The notes: generated from the sequence alone by a model not told the origin. 64,000 bases of DNA from Gemmataceae bacterium (GCA_019752375.1 JAIEMG010000008.1:1-64000); one strand, 5' to 3'. Positions 53,013 through 62,824 are shown, counted from the stretch's first letter. Program-made: numbers and translations.

Positions 53013-54617
53013 ATGAATCCAATGAATCTGCTTGCCGGCGGTGCGTTGCTCGGTGTGTTGGCCGGGTGTTGGGACAAGGTCAAGGCCGTGAGCTGGAAAC
53101 TCATCAGTCTGTTCATCCAGCAAGTCGAGATCCCCTCTGAAGCAGCCCACCACGCCCTGGTTGCCTACCTCGTCAAGCACTACAAACGCTCGCGTTTCTA
53201 CGATCGCATGTACGGCGCGACCTATGAGCACCAACGCGACGGTCGCTATGGACTGGTTGCGTACGAACTCTTCGGCAGTCGCAGCGTCGTCTTCTGGAAT
53301 GGGTGGCGACCCTTTGTCTTCACCAATCAACAGGAAAACAAGAAGCCGAATACGACGCCGAGCAATCCCTGGGGCTACGGTGAGGAATCGAGCGCCCTCA
53401 AAATCTACTCCACGATTACGTTTCTGCGCGGGACGGTCAATGTGGAAGCCATCGTTCGCGACGCCTGCGCCGAGCGCAACCAATCGACCTGGACCGTGTC
53501 GGAAGACGATGAAAAAGCCAAGAATCGCTTCTTTATCCACTACGTCCCCAAGATCGGCGACGCCAACCACTCCGAGGAAAATGCCAACAGCGGACTGGCG
53601 TGGTATCAGCAGGGGCACTATCGCTTGCTGGCTCATCGCGCCGAGGACCTGGGCAAGGCCCGCAGCCGAACCGGGAGTGCCGTCGAGACCCTGATCTTCC
53701 CGCGCCGCATCAAGGACCTGATCAAGGAAATCGAGCTGTGGCGCAACAATAAGAGCTGGTACCTGGAGCGCGGCATCCCCTGGAAGCGCGGCTGGCTTCT
53801 GTATGGCCCTCCAGGCACGGGCAAGACCGCCCTAGCCCGCGCCTTTGCCGAAGACTTGAACCTGCCGATCTACGTCCTGAACCTGGCCGAGATCAGCAAC
53901 CACGGCCTCATGCACGCCTGGAGCAGCATGCAGGTGAACGTGCCGTGCATCGCCCTGATGGAAGACATCGACAATGTCTTCCACGGCCGGGAAAACGTCT
54001 CGCGCCGCCACGGCATGATGAGCATGTTCATGCCGCCGAAGAAGGACGACGACGGCGACAAGGCCCCGATGACGCCGTTGACCTTCGATTGCCTGCTGAA
54101 CTGCCTGGACGGCGTGGAACGCTCGGACGGCGTCTTCACGATCATCACCACCAACGCCATCGACAAGATCGACTCGGCCCTGGGCCAGCCGCGTCGCCTA
54201 CCGGACGGCACCATGGAATTCATCTCGACGCGCCCCGGCCGCATCGACAAGGCCATCGAGCTGACCTACATGGAAGTCGAAGACAAGAAGCGAATGGCCC
54301 AACGCATCCTCGGCACCTACCCCGCGGAGCACGAGGCAATGCTGGAGTTCGTCGAGCGCTATCCCGACTTGCAGGAGACGCCGGCCCAGTTCCAGGAGCG
54401 CTGCGGCCAGATCGCACTCGCTTGCTTCTGGAAAGAAAAAGAAGAAGTCAAGCGACTGCGCGAGCGACGTGCCCGTTCGGTCATCCCGGCCCTTGCCGAC
54501 GTGGACGAAACTTGGCTGTGCGACTGGTTTCCGTTCATGAACGGGGTGATCAACCCACAACGGCGCGCGGAGGAAGAGCGGACGACGGCTGGCGCGGAAG
54601 AGAAGCAAAGTGCGTGA
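53013..54617 (+). CDS. BCS1-like AAA ATPase
   Basis: The protein has 534 residues. A short hydrophobic N-terminus (LLAGGALLGVLAGCW) is followed by about 220 residues like the BCS1 N-terminal region (VYELFG-type loop). The AAA domain contains GWLLYGPPGTGKTALARAFA, CIALMEDIDNVF, a middle insertion rich in Asp and Lys, and FTIITTNAIDKIDSAL followed by RPGRIDKAIELTYM. BCS1 is best known as the mitochondrial Rieske translocase; bacterial homologues of unknown role exist. The start has GGAGG upstream. It stands alone. Confidence 0.85.
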   Translation: MNPMNLLAGGALLGVLAGCWDKVKAVSWKLISLFIQQVEIPSEAAHHALVAYLVKHYKRSRFYDRMYGATYEHQRDGRYGLVAYELFGSRSVVFWNGWRPFVFTNQQENKKPNTTPSNPWGYGEESSALKIYSTITFLRGTVNVEAIVRDACAERNQSTWTVSEDDEKAKNRFFIHYVPKIGDANHSEENANSGLAWYQQGHYRLLAHRAEDLGKARSRTGSAVETLIFPRRIKDLIKEIELWRNNKSWYLERGIPWKRGWLLYGPPGTGKTALARAFAEDLNLPIYVLNLAEISNHGLMHAWSSMQVNVPCIALMEDIDNVFHGRENVSRRHGMMSMFMPPKKDDDGDKAPMTPLTFDCLLNCLDGVERSDGVFTIITTNAIDKIDSALGQPRRLPDGTMEFISTRPGRIDKAIELTYMEVEDKKRMAQRILGTYPAEHEAMLEFVERYPDLQETPAQFQERCGQIALACFWKEKEEVKRLRERRARSVIPALADVDETWLCDWFPFMNGVINPQRRAEEERTTAGAEEKQSA

Positions 54618-54655
54618 GCGCTGGCTTTGACGCGTCCGCCAAGGCCGAGAGAATC

Positions 54656-54760
54656 GTAGGGTGCGTCAAGCGTACTCGCGCGGACGCACCGGACCTTGCA
54701 ACCACATGACGTCTTCGCAAGGTCCGGTGCGTCCGCGCGAGTACGCTTGACGCACCCTAC
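54656..54760. repeat. Perfect inverted repeat, 44-bp arms
   Basis: Arms at 54656-54699 and 54717-54760 are exact complements with a 17-nt loop. The core includes GTACTCGCGCGGACGCACCG. It lies between the convergent BCS1-like and DUF1501 genes and should block read-through both ways. Confidence 0.9.
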
Positions 54761-54770
54761 AAACCACACG

Positions 54771-56144
54771 CTAGAACAACTCATCGATCGCCTTGCCGTC
54801 TTCGATCATCGAGATCGGCCGGCCGCTGGGGTGGTTGAACTGCACCTTTTGGTCGATGTCGAGGACTTGCAAGATCGTGGCCATGAAGTCCTGGGGCGAG
54901 ATTGCCTTGGACTTGGGATAGCCGCCGCGGTCGTCCGATTCGCCAATGATCTGCCCCATCTTCAAGCCGCCGCCCATGAACGCCAGCGGATTCAGGCCGG
55001 CCCAGTGGTCGCGGCCGGTCGAGCTTTCCTTGGCGTTGTTGTAGTTGCCGATGCGTGGCGTGCGGCCGAACTCGCAGGTGATGACGAGCAGGATGTCGTT
55101 GGTCAGCCCGCGTTCTTTCACGTCTTGAATAAAGGCATCGACGGCATGGTCCAACGGCGGGCAGAGCTTCTTGCAGCCGGGAATAATTCCGTCGTGATGG
55201 TCCCAGTAGCCGTTGTTCAGCGTGACAAACGTGGAACCCGCCTCGCACAGCCGCCGGGCCAACAATAGTTCCTGACCGAGGCCTTCGCCATAGCGTTCCT
55301 TGGTCTTTTCGTCTTCCCTTGACAGGTCAAATGCTTCCTTGGCCTTGCCCACCAGCACGTTGACGGCCTGCTGCGTGAAGCCGTCCATCCCCTTCATGAC
55401 GCCGCTTTGATCGAGCTCGCGGTCGAGGGTGTCGAAGGCGCTGAGCAAGGTGCGGCGGTCGCCGAGCCGCTCGGGAGCGATCTTCAGGCCCATGTTATTG
55501 AGCATCTGATTGTTCGAGCCCTTGAGGCCAACGCGGAAGGGTGCGTAGGCCTGGCCAAGCCAGACCGCGTCGTCGCCAGGGTAGCCGCCGTGGTTGCTCA
55601 GGATACGGACGTTGGTCGGCACGCCCGTGGTTTGATTGATCGGTCCCTTGCAGCGGGCGACGACGGAGCCGATGGAGGGGCTCTGCTGCGGGATCACCGG
55701 CGCCTTGCCGAGGAACTCGGGCGGCCAGGGATAGCCGGTTTTCACCCAGTGCGTGGCGCCGCCGTGGTCGCCGTCCTTGTGGGTGAACGACTTGACAATC
55801 GCCATCTGGTCGGCCAGCTTCGCCATCTTCGGCAGCAGGCTGCAGAAGTCGATGCCGGCCATCGGCGTCTTGGTCGAGCCGAACAGACAGCGGTATTCCT
55901 TGGGCGCATCCATCTTGGGGTCAAACGTCTCGAACTGCGACGCGCCGCCGTCGAGGAACAGCAGCACGACCGACGGAGTCTTCTTCGCCGGCTTGCTCGG
56001 TTCGCTGGCGTTGGCGCGAATGCGCAGCACCTGCGGCAGCGTGATGCCGCCAAAGAGGCCCAGGGTGCCGATCTTGAGGAAGTCGCGGCGCGTGCTGCCG
56101 TCGCACTTGCGGCGTTGCGGGCGTGGGTCGATCAGGTCCAGCAT
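54771..56144 (-). CDS. DUF1501 secreted protein (downstream copy)
   Basis: The protein has 457 residues. The Tat leader is STRRDFLKIGTLGLFGG. The DUF1501 blocks follow: VVLLFLDGGASQFETFDPKMD, GHGG-type HKDGDHGGATHWVKTGYP, and near the end VITCEFGRTPRI and RDHWAGLNPLAFMGGGLKMG. The fold is alkaline-phosphatase-like. It lies downstream of another DUF1501 gene on the same strand, without the usual DUF1549/PSD1 cytochrome partner. Function is unproven. Confidence 0.9.
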   Translation of the reverse strand: MLDLIDPRPQRRKCDGSTRRDFLKIGTLGLFGGITLPQVLRIRANASEPSKPAKKTPSVVLLFLDGGASQFETFDPKMDAPKEYRCLFGSTKTPMAGIDFCSLLPKMAKLADQMAIVKSFTHKDGDHGGATHWVKTGYPWPPEFLGKAPVIPQQSPSIGSVVARCKGPINQTTGVPTNVRILSNHGGYPGDDAVWLGQAYAPFRVGLKGSNNQMLNNMGLKIAPERLGDRRTLLSAFDTLDRELDQSGVMKGMDGFTQQAVNVLVGKAKEAFDLSREDEKTKERYGEGLGQELLLARRLCEAGSTFVTLNNGYWDHHDGIIPGCKKLCPPLDHAVDAFIQDVKERGLTNDILLVITCEFGRTPRIGNYNNAKESSTGRDHWAGLNPLAFMGGGLKMGQIIGESDDRGGYPKSKAISPQDFMATILQVLDIDQKVQFNHPSGRPISMIEDGKAIDELF

Positions 56145-56195
56145 CGGTCTTCCCCTTGTCAGAGAGGCAGGTCGGCGTGCGGGTTACGCTTAGCA

Positions 56196-56249
56196 CGGTG
56201 GGCCAGACACTCTTGTCTGGCCGGCCAGACAAGAGTGTCTGTCCCACCG
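56196..56249. repeat. 27-bp inverted repeat, copy 2 of the 6028 family
   Basis: The arms (56196-56222 and 56223-56249) abut and differ at one position. The sequence is nearly the same as at 6028-6079 (GGGCCAGACACTCTTGTCTG). It lies between the two DUF1501 genes. Confidence 0.8.
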
Positions 56250-56265
56250 AATAGACTGTGGTAAC

Positions 56266-57591
56266 TCAAACCAGCTCCGCAATCGGCTCGCGCTCGTCGA
56301 GCAGGTACATCGGTCGGCCCATGAAGTCCGGCAACGTCGTCTCGGGATCGATGCCGAGCACGCGATACAGGGTCGAAAGCACATTCGACGGCGTGTAGAC
56401 CGTGCCCTTGGAACGCTCGGCCCGCAGTCCGGTGTCGCCGACGACCTGGCCCATCTTCAAGCCACCGCCGGCGATGAAGACGTTGCCTGCCGGCGCCCAG
56501 TGGTCCCGGCCGCCGGTCTTGTTGATCTTCGGGGTGCGGCCAAATTCTCCCCAGACCACCACGGCCACGTCTTTGTCGAGACCTCGCTCATAAATGTCGG
56601 TCACCAGTGCATGGACCGCCTTGTCGTACTCGGGAAGCTTGCGGCGCAGGTTGCTGAAGTTCGTCTCGCTCTTCTGATCGCCGCCCGCGTGAGTGTCCCA
56701 ATCGCCGCCGGGGAACATCGTACCGGCCGCGGAGCAAGTCACCACGCTGACGCCGGCTTCCACCAGGCGCCGGGCTTGCAGGAAGCGGGTCGCATTCTTG
56801 CCGTAGTGGTCGCGGACCTGCTGCGATTCCTTGTTGATGTCGAACGCGTCGCGCACCTTCGTCGAGCTGATGATCTCCAGTGCCCGCTGGTTGAACGTGT
56901 CCATGCCGCCGATGTCGCCGGCGCGGGTATCGATTTCCCGGTTGAGGTTGTCGAACGCCTTCAGGAGCTGCTTCCGATCGGCCAGCTGCGTGGCGTTGAC
57001 GTCCTTGTGCAAGCTGAGATTGCTCATCGCCTGCCCGCCGCTGAACGGCTTGTGGGCGGCTCCCAGGTACGCCGGATCGCCCGGATCGCTGCCGTTCTCG
57101 CCGCCGAGGGAGACATAGTGCGGCATGCCATTGGCGCCCGCGCCGCCCCGCATCCGGCTGACCACGGAGCCAAAGACCGGCCGCTTGGTCGGGCCGCCCA
57201 AGGAGCCGCGCATCAGCATCTCGGCGCTGTGGGTATCCACGCTCTGCAAGCCGCGGACGATGGAAAACTTGTCCGCGATCTTGGCCTGCAGCGGCATCAG
57301 CTCGCAAATGTCCATCCCGGCGACATTGGTCTGGATCGGCTTGAACTCGCCGCGGAACTCGACCGGCGCGTCCGGCTTGAGGTCGTACATGTCGATATGG
57401 CTGGGTCCACCCGGCAGGTAGACCATGATGATTGACTTGGGCGTCGCCTTCTCCTCGGTGGCGCCGACTGCCTTGAGCCGAAGCAGGTCGCTGAGGGTGA
57501 GAGCGCCCAGACCAAGAGCGCCGACCTTGAAGAACTCGCGGCGCGAGACGCCGTCACAGGGCCGATGGCTGGATTCGAGGAAAGTGAGCAT
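56266..57591 (-). CDS. DUF1501 secreted protein (upstream copy)
   Basis: The protein has 441 residues with the Tat leader SRREFFKVGALGLGALTL. DUF1501 blocks are IIMVYLPGGPSHIDMYDLKPD, VRGLQSVDTHSAEMLM, VVTCSAAGTMFPGGDWDTHA, VVVWGEFGRTPKINKTGGRD and FIAGGGLKMGQVVGDTG. It is related to the downstream copy, but only distantly. The start is the Met before LTFLESSH at 57591, because upstream sequence is not protein-like. It follows trpE on the same strand after a gap of about 240 bp. Confidence 0.9.
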   Translation of the reverse strand: MLTFLESSHRPCDGVSRREFFKVGALGLGALTLSDLLRLKAVGATEEKATPKSIIMVYLPGGPSHIDMYDLKPDAPVEFRGEFKPIQTNVAGMDICELMPLQAKIADKFSIVRGLQSVDTHSAEMLMRGSLGGPTKRPVFGSVVSRMRGGAGANGMPHYVSLGGENGSDPGDPAYLGAAHKPFSGGQAMSNLSLHKDVNATQLADRKQLLKAFDNLNREIDTRAGDIGGMDTFNQRALEIISSTKVRDAFDINKESQQVRDHYGKNATRFLQARRLVEAGVSVVTCSAAGTMFPGGDWDTHAGGDQKSETNFSNLRRKLPEYDKAVHALVTDIYERGLDKDVAVVVWGEFGRTPKINKTGGRDHWAPAGNVFIAGGGLKMGQVVGDTGLRAERSKGTVYTPSNVLSTLYRVLGIDPETTLPDFMGRPMYLLDEREPIAELV

Positions 57592-57828
57592 GTCCGGTCT
57601 CCGCGGGCAGGTGGGACGCGTAGGTGGCGGGTGATTCAACCATGTAGTGCAGTTCGGGGGGCGGACAAATGCCAAATCGGAATAAAATCGCAATTTATTG
57701 CACTATATGGACTTGCAGGAATTAACTTGCCAGGCGTCGGCGGCATCACGCCACCACCCGTGCGTTGGCGAACTGAGTCGGCGAAAGTAGCGAGTGGTCC
57801 CGGTAAGGCAGCGGGCGTCGACAAAACC

Positions 57829-59301
57829 TCACAGCTGTGTCTCCGCCATCTCCACCGCCCGCAACAGGCCCATCGCCTTGTGTTCCGTCTCTTCGCGCTC
57901 GCGCTGAGGCACGCTGTCGGCGACGATGCCGGCACCAGCTTGCAGGTAGGCGGTCTGGCCCATCAGGACCATCGTTCGCAGCGCGATGCAGGTGTCCATG
58001 TTGCCGCTGAAATCGATGTAGCCGACGGCGCCGCCATACGGCCCGCGTCGGTGCGGTTCCAGCTCGTCGATGATCTCCATCGCCCGCACCTTGGGGGCGC
58101 CGGACAGCGTGCCGGCCGGCAGACAGGCGCGCAGGGCGTCGAACGAGGTCTTGCCGGGCTGGAGCTGGCCTTCCACGTTGCTGCAGATGTGCATGACGTG
58201 GCTGTAGCGCTCGACGGCCATCACGTCGCTCAGCTCCACGGTGCCGTAGCGGGCCACGCGGCCCACGTCGTTGCGGCCCAGGTCCACCAGCATGATGTGT
58301 TCCGCCCGTTCCTTCGGGTCGGCAATCAGCTCCGCGGCCAGGCGGATGTCTTCCTCCTCGGTCTTGCCCCGGCGTCGAGTGCCGGCCAGTGGACGGATGG
58401 TGACGCGGTCGCCCTCCACACGCACCATGATCTCCGGCGAAGCGCCCACCAGGCAGAGCGGCCCCATCTTCAGGTAAAACATGAACGGGCTGGGATTGAT
58501 GACGCGCAGCGTGCGATAGATATCGAACGGCCGCGCCCGCGTCTCGGTCTGAAAGCGCTGGCTGAGGACCACCTGGAAAATGTCGCCGGCCCGGATGTAC
58601 TCCTTGCACTTTTCGACCGCGGCCTCGTACGCGGCCGGCGCGAAGTTGGAGCGATAGGCCATGTGGGCGTCGCCCGCGGGGGCGACGTCAGTCAGCTGCA
58701 AGTCGGCGACGCCTTGCTGCAGCCGTTCGACCAGCCGATCAACCCGGCCGCACGCCTCTTCGTAGCAGCGCTTCAAGTCCTTGGGATCGACATGTGCATG
58801 GGCGACGGCGGCCACGGTCTTGTTGATGTGGTCGAAGATCACCATGCGGTCATAGAACGCGAAGCAGAGGTCGGGCAGCCGGCGGTCGTCCGGCGGCGCC
58901 TTGGGCAAGTGCTCCACGTAGCGCACCGCATCGTAGCCCGCGTACCCGACTGCACCGCCGCAGAAGCGCGGCAGGCCCTGGACGTGCGGAGCGCGATACT
59001 TCGCCAGCGTTTCTTCCAGGAGCCGCAGCGGATCGGGATGTTCGAACTCCTCGTTCCCCAGCCGCACGCGGTGGTCGAAGGCCTCGAAGCGCAAAAACGG
59101 CCCGGCGCCAAGGAAGCTGTAGCGCCCCACGCGCTCGCCACCGACGACGCTCTCGAAGAGAAACGACCACTCGCCTTCCTGGATCTTGCAGAACGCGGAC
59201 ACCGGCGTCAGAGTGTCGCCAATGAGCTGCCGATAGACCGGCACGACGCTGGCGTTCCGGGCCAGGGCGGCGAATTCGTCAAAGGTGGGACGATAACGCA
59301 T
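57829..59301 (-). CDS. trpE: Anthranilate synthase component I
   Basis: The protein has 490 residues. The N-terminal domain has a variant of the Trp-feedback motif ([19 protein letters not shown]). The chorismate-binding domain contains [72 protein letters not shown], and [20 protein letters not shown]. It makes anthranilate from chorismate with a glutaminase partner. No trpG is adjacent. The start at 59301 is chosen over a Met five codons earlier. Confidence 0.92.
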   Translation of the reverse strand: MRYRPTFDEFAALARNASVVPVYRQLIGDTLTPVSAFCKIQEGEWSFLFESVVGGERVGRYSFLGAGPFLRFEAFDHRVRLGNEEFEHPDPLRLLEETLAKYRAPHVQGLPRFCGGAVGYAGYDAVRYVEHLPKAPPDDRRLPDLCFAFYDRMVIFDHINKTVAAVAHAHVDPKDLKRCYEEACGRVDRLVERLQQGVADLQLTDVAPAGDAHMAYRSNFAPAAYEAAVEKCKEYIRAGDIFQVVLSQRFQTETRARPFDIYRTLRVINPSPFMFYLKMGPLCLVGASPEIMVRVEGDRVTIRPLAGTRRRGKTEEEDIRLAAELIADPKERAEHIMLVDLGRNDVGRVARYGTVELSDVMAVERYSHVMHICSNVEGQLQPGKTSFDALRACLPAGTLSGAPKVRAMEIIDELEPHRRGPYGGAVGYIDFSGNMDTCIALRTMVLMGQTAYLQAGAGIVADSVPQREREETEHKAMGLLRAVEMAETQL

Positions 59302-59321
59302 GCACAGGTACTCCACGCCAC

Positions 59322-59538
59322 AATGGCACGCGGAGCTGGCGCCACGCGGACTGCGTGCGCGGATTTCCGCGGATCAAACAGACACCTGTCACTTCTCAAA
59401 GGCAGGGGAAGAAATGAACCACGGATTACACGGACAAGAGTCCCTATCCGTGTTATCCATGGTTCATTTCTTCCCCCTGGTTTTTATCCGCGAGAATCCG
59501 CGCATGCAATCCGCGTGGCGCCAGCTCCGCATGCCATT
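59322..59538. repeat. Large imperfect inverted repeat
   Basis: The left arm (59322-59434) and right arm (59447-59538) pair over about 90 bp with scattered mismatches and one extra block of about 20 nt on the left. Inner parts include GGAAGAAATGAACCA and CACGGATTACACGGA. It fills the gap between the thiolase and trpE and probably uncouples their transcription. Confidence 0.75.
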
Positions 59539-59544
59539 CTTCGC

Positions 59545-60702
59545 TCACATCGCTTCAAAGATCGTCGCAATCCCCTGTCCGGCCCCGATGCACATGGTCG
59601 CCAGGCCGAACTTGGCGCCGCGCTGGCCCATCGCGTGAATCAGCGTCGTTGCGATGCGCGCTCCGCTGGCGCCGAGCGGATGGCCGATGGCCAGGGCGCC
59701 GCCATGGACATTCACTTTGTCCGGATCAATTTCGAGCAGCTTGATGACCGCCAGCGCCTGGGCCGCGAACGCCTCGTTGATCTCGACCAGCTCGATGTCC
59801 TTGAGCGCCAGGCCGGCGCGTTGCAGGGCCTTGTGGGTCGCCGGCACCGGGCCAATGCCCATGACCGAGGGATCGACGCCGGCCACCGCCATCGACCGGA
59901 TGCGTGCCTTCGGCTTCAATCCCAGCTCCTTGGCCCGCTCGTCCGACATGATAAGCAGGGTGGCGGCGCCGACGTTCAACGGGCTGGCGTTGCCGGCGGT
60001 CACCGTGCCGCCGTCGGGCATGAACGCCGGCTTGAGCGCGCTCAGCGCTTCGACGGTCGTGTCGCGGCGGATGCACTGGTCCTGTGTCAGCAAGCGGCGC
60101 CGGCCCTCTTCGTCGCGCCCCCAGGTGGGAATGACCTCCGCGGTGAACCGTCCCTGATCGGTCGCCTCGGCGGCCAGGCGATGGCTGCGGAAGGCGAATT
60201 CGTCCTGCTCGCGGCGGCTGATGCGGTACTTGCGGGCCAGGTTCTCCGCGGTCAGGCCCATGTTGAGCACGGCCGGCGAGTGGCGGTAGAAGAAGTGCGG
60301 ATTGGGATTGAAGCCTGCTTCCATCGGAATGTGCTGCATGTGCTCGACGCCGCCCGCCAGCTGCACGTCCTCGCAGCGCGCCGCGATGCTCTGGGCCGCC
60401 TGGTTGATCGCCTGCAAGCTGGACCCGCAGTTGCGATTGACCGTCACGCCGCCGACTTCAATCGGCATGCCGGCAATGAGGGCCGCCATCCGCGCCACGT
60501 CATACCCTTGTTCCCCCTGCTGGTTGACGCAGCCCCAGTGAATGTCCTCGATTTCCGAAGCGGGCAGCTGGACGCGCTCCAGGATTGCTTTCATCAAGTC
60601 AGCCGAGAGATCATCGGCTCGCACGTCGCGGAAATAGCCCTTCTCGGCGTGCGCTCGCGCAATCGGCGTCCGCACGGCTTCAATGACGACGGCGTCTCGC
60701 AT
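59545..60702 (-). CDS. Acetyl-CoA acyltransferase (3-ketoacyl-CoA thiolase)
   Basis: The protein has 385 residues. The nucleophile Cys is in VNRNCGSSLQAINQA; the remaining catalytic residues are in NEAFAAQALAV, GGALAIGHPLGASGARI and CIGAGQGIATIFE. It cleaves 3-ketoacyl-CoA (beta-oxidation) or condenses acetyl-CoA. The start at 60702 has AGGAGG upstream and begins MRDAVVIEAVRTP. It is divergent from the CocE-type hydrolase. No hydratase/dehydrogenase subunit is adjacent, so pathway placement is open. Confidence 0.9.
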   Translation of the reverse strand: MRDAVVIEAVRTPIARAHAEKGYFRDVRADDLSADLMKAILERVQLPASEIEDIHWGCVNQQGEQGYDVARMAALIAGMPIEVGGVTVNRNCGSSLQAINQAAQSIAARCEDVQLAGGVEHMQHIPMEAGFNPNPHFFYRHSPAVLNMGLTAENLARKYRISRREQDEFAFRSHRLAAEATDQGRFTAEVIPTWGRDEEGRRRLLTQDQCIRRDTTVEALSALKPAFMPDGGTVTAGNASPLNVGAATLLIMSDERAKELGLKPKARIRSMAVAGVDPSVMGIGPVPATHKALQRAGLALKDIELVEINEAFAAQALAVIKLLEIDPDKVNVHGGALAIGHPLGASGARIATTLIHAMGQRGAKFGLATMCIGAGQGIATIFEAM

Positions 60703-60913
60703 GGGAATTCCTCCTGGGGGCGATCCAGAAGAATTGTATTCATCGAGGCATGTGAAACCTACGGCACAATGTCGCGGGTGGGCGCACAAGCTCACGTGGG
60801 GACGCGGTTTCGAGCCGTGTACTGGAAGCGTCGGAACGAGATTGCGTGCAGCCTCGCCGGCTGGCACTATGGTGGGGCAAGGTCCCTGCCCCACCCCAAG
60901 CGAGTGCGCCACG

Positions 60914-62824
60914 ATGAAAACCGCCTCCCTCCGCTCCGTCTTACTGTCCCTCTTCGCGATGGCCCTGTTGCCGGTTCCATCCATCGCCCAAAGCCCGGAA
61001 CAGGCCAAGGATGCCGCCAGGGACCAGATCAAGGAGCAGTACACCAAGTACGAGTATCGCATCCCCATGCGCGACGGCAAAAAGCTCTTCACCGCCGTCT
61101 ACGTGCCCAAGGATGATACGCAGAAGTTTCCGATCTTGCTAAAACGCACGCCGTACAGTTGCAAGCCTTATGGCGCCGACCAGTATCCCAATAGCGTCGG
61201 ACCGTCGCCTTTGTTCAGCAAGGCGGGGTACATCTTCGCCATCCAGGACGTTCGCGGCCGATGGATGTCGGAAGGCGAATTCGTCAACATGCGGCCGCAG
61301 ATCGCCAAGAAGAACGGCAGCAAGGACGTCGACGAAAGCACCGACACGTATGACACCATCGAGTGGCTCATCAAGCACTTACCGAACCACAACGGCAGGG
61401 TCGGCCAGTATGGCATCTCCTATCCCGGCTTCTACACCGCGGCTGGCATGATCGACGCCCATCCCGCGCTCAAGGCGTCGTCGCCGCAAGCTCCGGTGAT
61501 CGACTGGTTCATGGGCGACGACTGGCATCACAACGGCGCCCTGTTCTTGCCGCACATTTTCAACTTCATGGCCAACTTTGGCCATCCCCGGCCGGAGCCG
61601 ACCAAGAAGTCGAAACCGCCCTTCGAGCACGACATGGTGGACGGCTACAAGTTCTTCCTCGAGCTCGGACCGCTGCCGAACGCCAATGCGCGCTACTTCA
61701 AGGAGAACATCGCGTTCTGGAACGAGGCGATGAAGCACGGCACTTACGACGAGTTCTGGCAGGCGCGCAACCTGCGGCCGCACATCAACAAGATCAAGCC
61801 CGCGGTGATGACCGTCGGCGGCTGGTTCGATGCGGAAAACCTCTTCGGCGCCCTGGAGACGTTCAAGCGTGTGGAAGCGACCAGCCCGAGCAATACCAAC
61901 CACCTCATCATGGGCCCGTGGCTGCACGGCGGCTGGGAGGGCGGCCGAGGCGACGGCGATTCGCTCGGCCACGTCAAGTTCAACGCCAAGACCTCCGAGT
62001 TCTACCGCGAGAAGATCGAATTGCCGTTCTTCGAGTTCCACCTGAAGGGCAAGGGCGAGCAGTCCCTCCCCAAGGCGTGGGTCTTTGAGACGGGCACGAA
62101 TCAATGGCGCCGGCACGATTCCTGGCCGCCGAAGAAGGTCGCCGCGAAGTCTCTGTATCTCCGAGCCAACGGCAAGCTGGCGATGGAGGCACCAGCCGAG
62201 TCCGACGCTGACGGCAACCACGACGAATATGTCAGCGATCCAGCCAAGCCAGTGCCGTTCATGGACAAGATTGCGATCGGCATGGCGGCCGAGTACATGG
62301 TGGGCGATCAACGCTTCGCCGGCCGCCGTCCCGACGTACTGGTCTACGAAAGCGACGTGTTGCAGGAAGACCTGACGATCGCCGGCCCGCTGCAGGTCGA
62401 ACTGCATGTTTCCACGTCCGGCACCGATTCGGACTGGATCGTCAAGCTAATCGACGTCTATCCGGACGATTTTCCCGATCCCAACCCGAACCCGGCCGGC
62501 GTGCGCATGGGAGGCTTCCAGCAGCTGGTGCGTGGGGATGTGATGCGCGGCAAGTTCCGCAACAGCTTCGAGAAGCCGGAGCCGTTTGTCCCGAACAAGC
62601 CGACTGCGGTGAAGTTCACGGTCCCCGACAGCTACCACACATTCCGCGGCGGCCATCGGATCATGGTGCAGGTCCAGAGCACCTGGTTCCCGCTGGTGGA
62701 CCGCAATCCGCAGACGTTCGTGGACATCTACAGCGCCAAGGACACGGATTTCAAGAAGGCGACGCAGCGCGTGTATCGCACCCGCGAGATGCCCTCGCGC
62801 GTAACGGTGCTGGCGGCGCCGTAG
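60914..62824 (+). CDS. Secreted CocE/NonD-family hydrolase (peptidase S15-like)
   Basis: The protein has 636 residues with a signal peptide ending near PSIAQS. The S15 hydrolase core has the nucleophile in GQYGISYPGFYTA, an acid in VGGWFDAENLFG and a histidine in MGPWLHGGWEGG. A C-terminal jelly-roll domain follows (ADGNHDEYVSDPAKP, FRGGHRIMVQVQST). Family members cleave X-Pro dipeptides, acyl esters or cephalosporin side chains; the substrate here is unknown. The ATG at 60914 is chosen because it begins the signal peptide. Confidence 0.88.
   Translation: MKTASLRSVLLSLFAMALLPVPSIAQSPEQAKDAARDQIKEQYTKYEYRIPMRDGKKLFTAVYVPKDDTQKFPILLKRTPYSCKPYGADQYPNSVGPSPLFSKAGYIFAIQDVRGRWMSEGEFVNMRPQIAKKNGSKDVDESTDTYDTIEWLIKHLPNHNGRVGQYGISYPGFYTAAGMIDAHPALKASSPQAPVIDWFMGDDWHHNGALFLPHIFNFMANFGHPRPEPTKKSKPPFEHDMVDGYKFFLELGPLPNANARYFKENIAFWNEAMKHGTYDEFWQARNLRPHINKIKPAVMTVGGWFDAENLFGALETFKRVEATSPSNTNHLIMGPWLHGGWEGGRGDGDSLGHVKFNAKTSEFYREKIELPFFEFHLKGKGEQSLPKAWVFETGTNQWRRHDSWPPKKVAAKSLYLRANGKLAMEAPAESDADGNHDEYVSDPAKPVPFMDKIAIGMAAEYMVGDQRFAGRRPDVLVYESDVLQEDLTIAGPLQVELHVSTSGTDSDWIVKLIDVYPDDFPDPNPNPAGVRMGGFQQLVRGDVMRGKFRNSFEKPEPFVPNKPTAVKFTVPDSYHTFRGGHRIMVQVQSTWFPLVDRNPQTFVDIYSAKDTDFKKATQRVYRTREMPSRVTVLAAP

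Noticed and set aside
57565-61116. Very long open frame (over 1,100 codons) on the plus strand opposite trpE and the thiolase
   Set aside because: It lies antisense to two well-recognised genes, has no family motif and is rich in His, Arg and Val as expected for the complement of GC-rich coding DNA.
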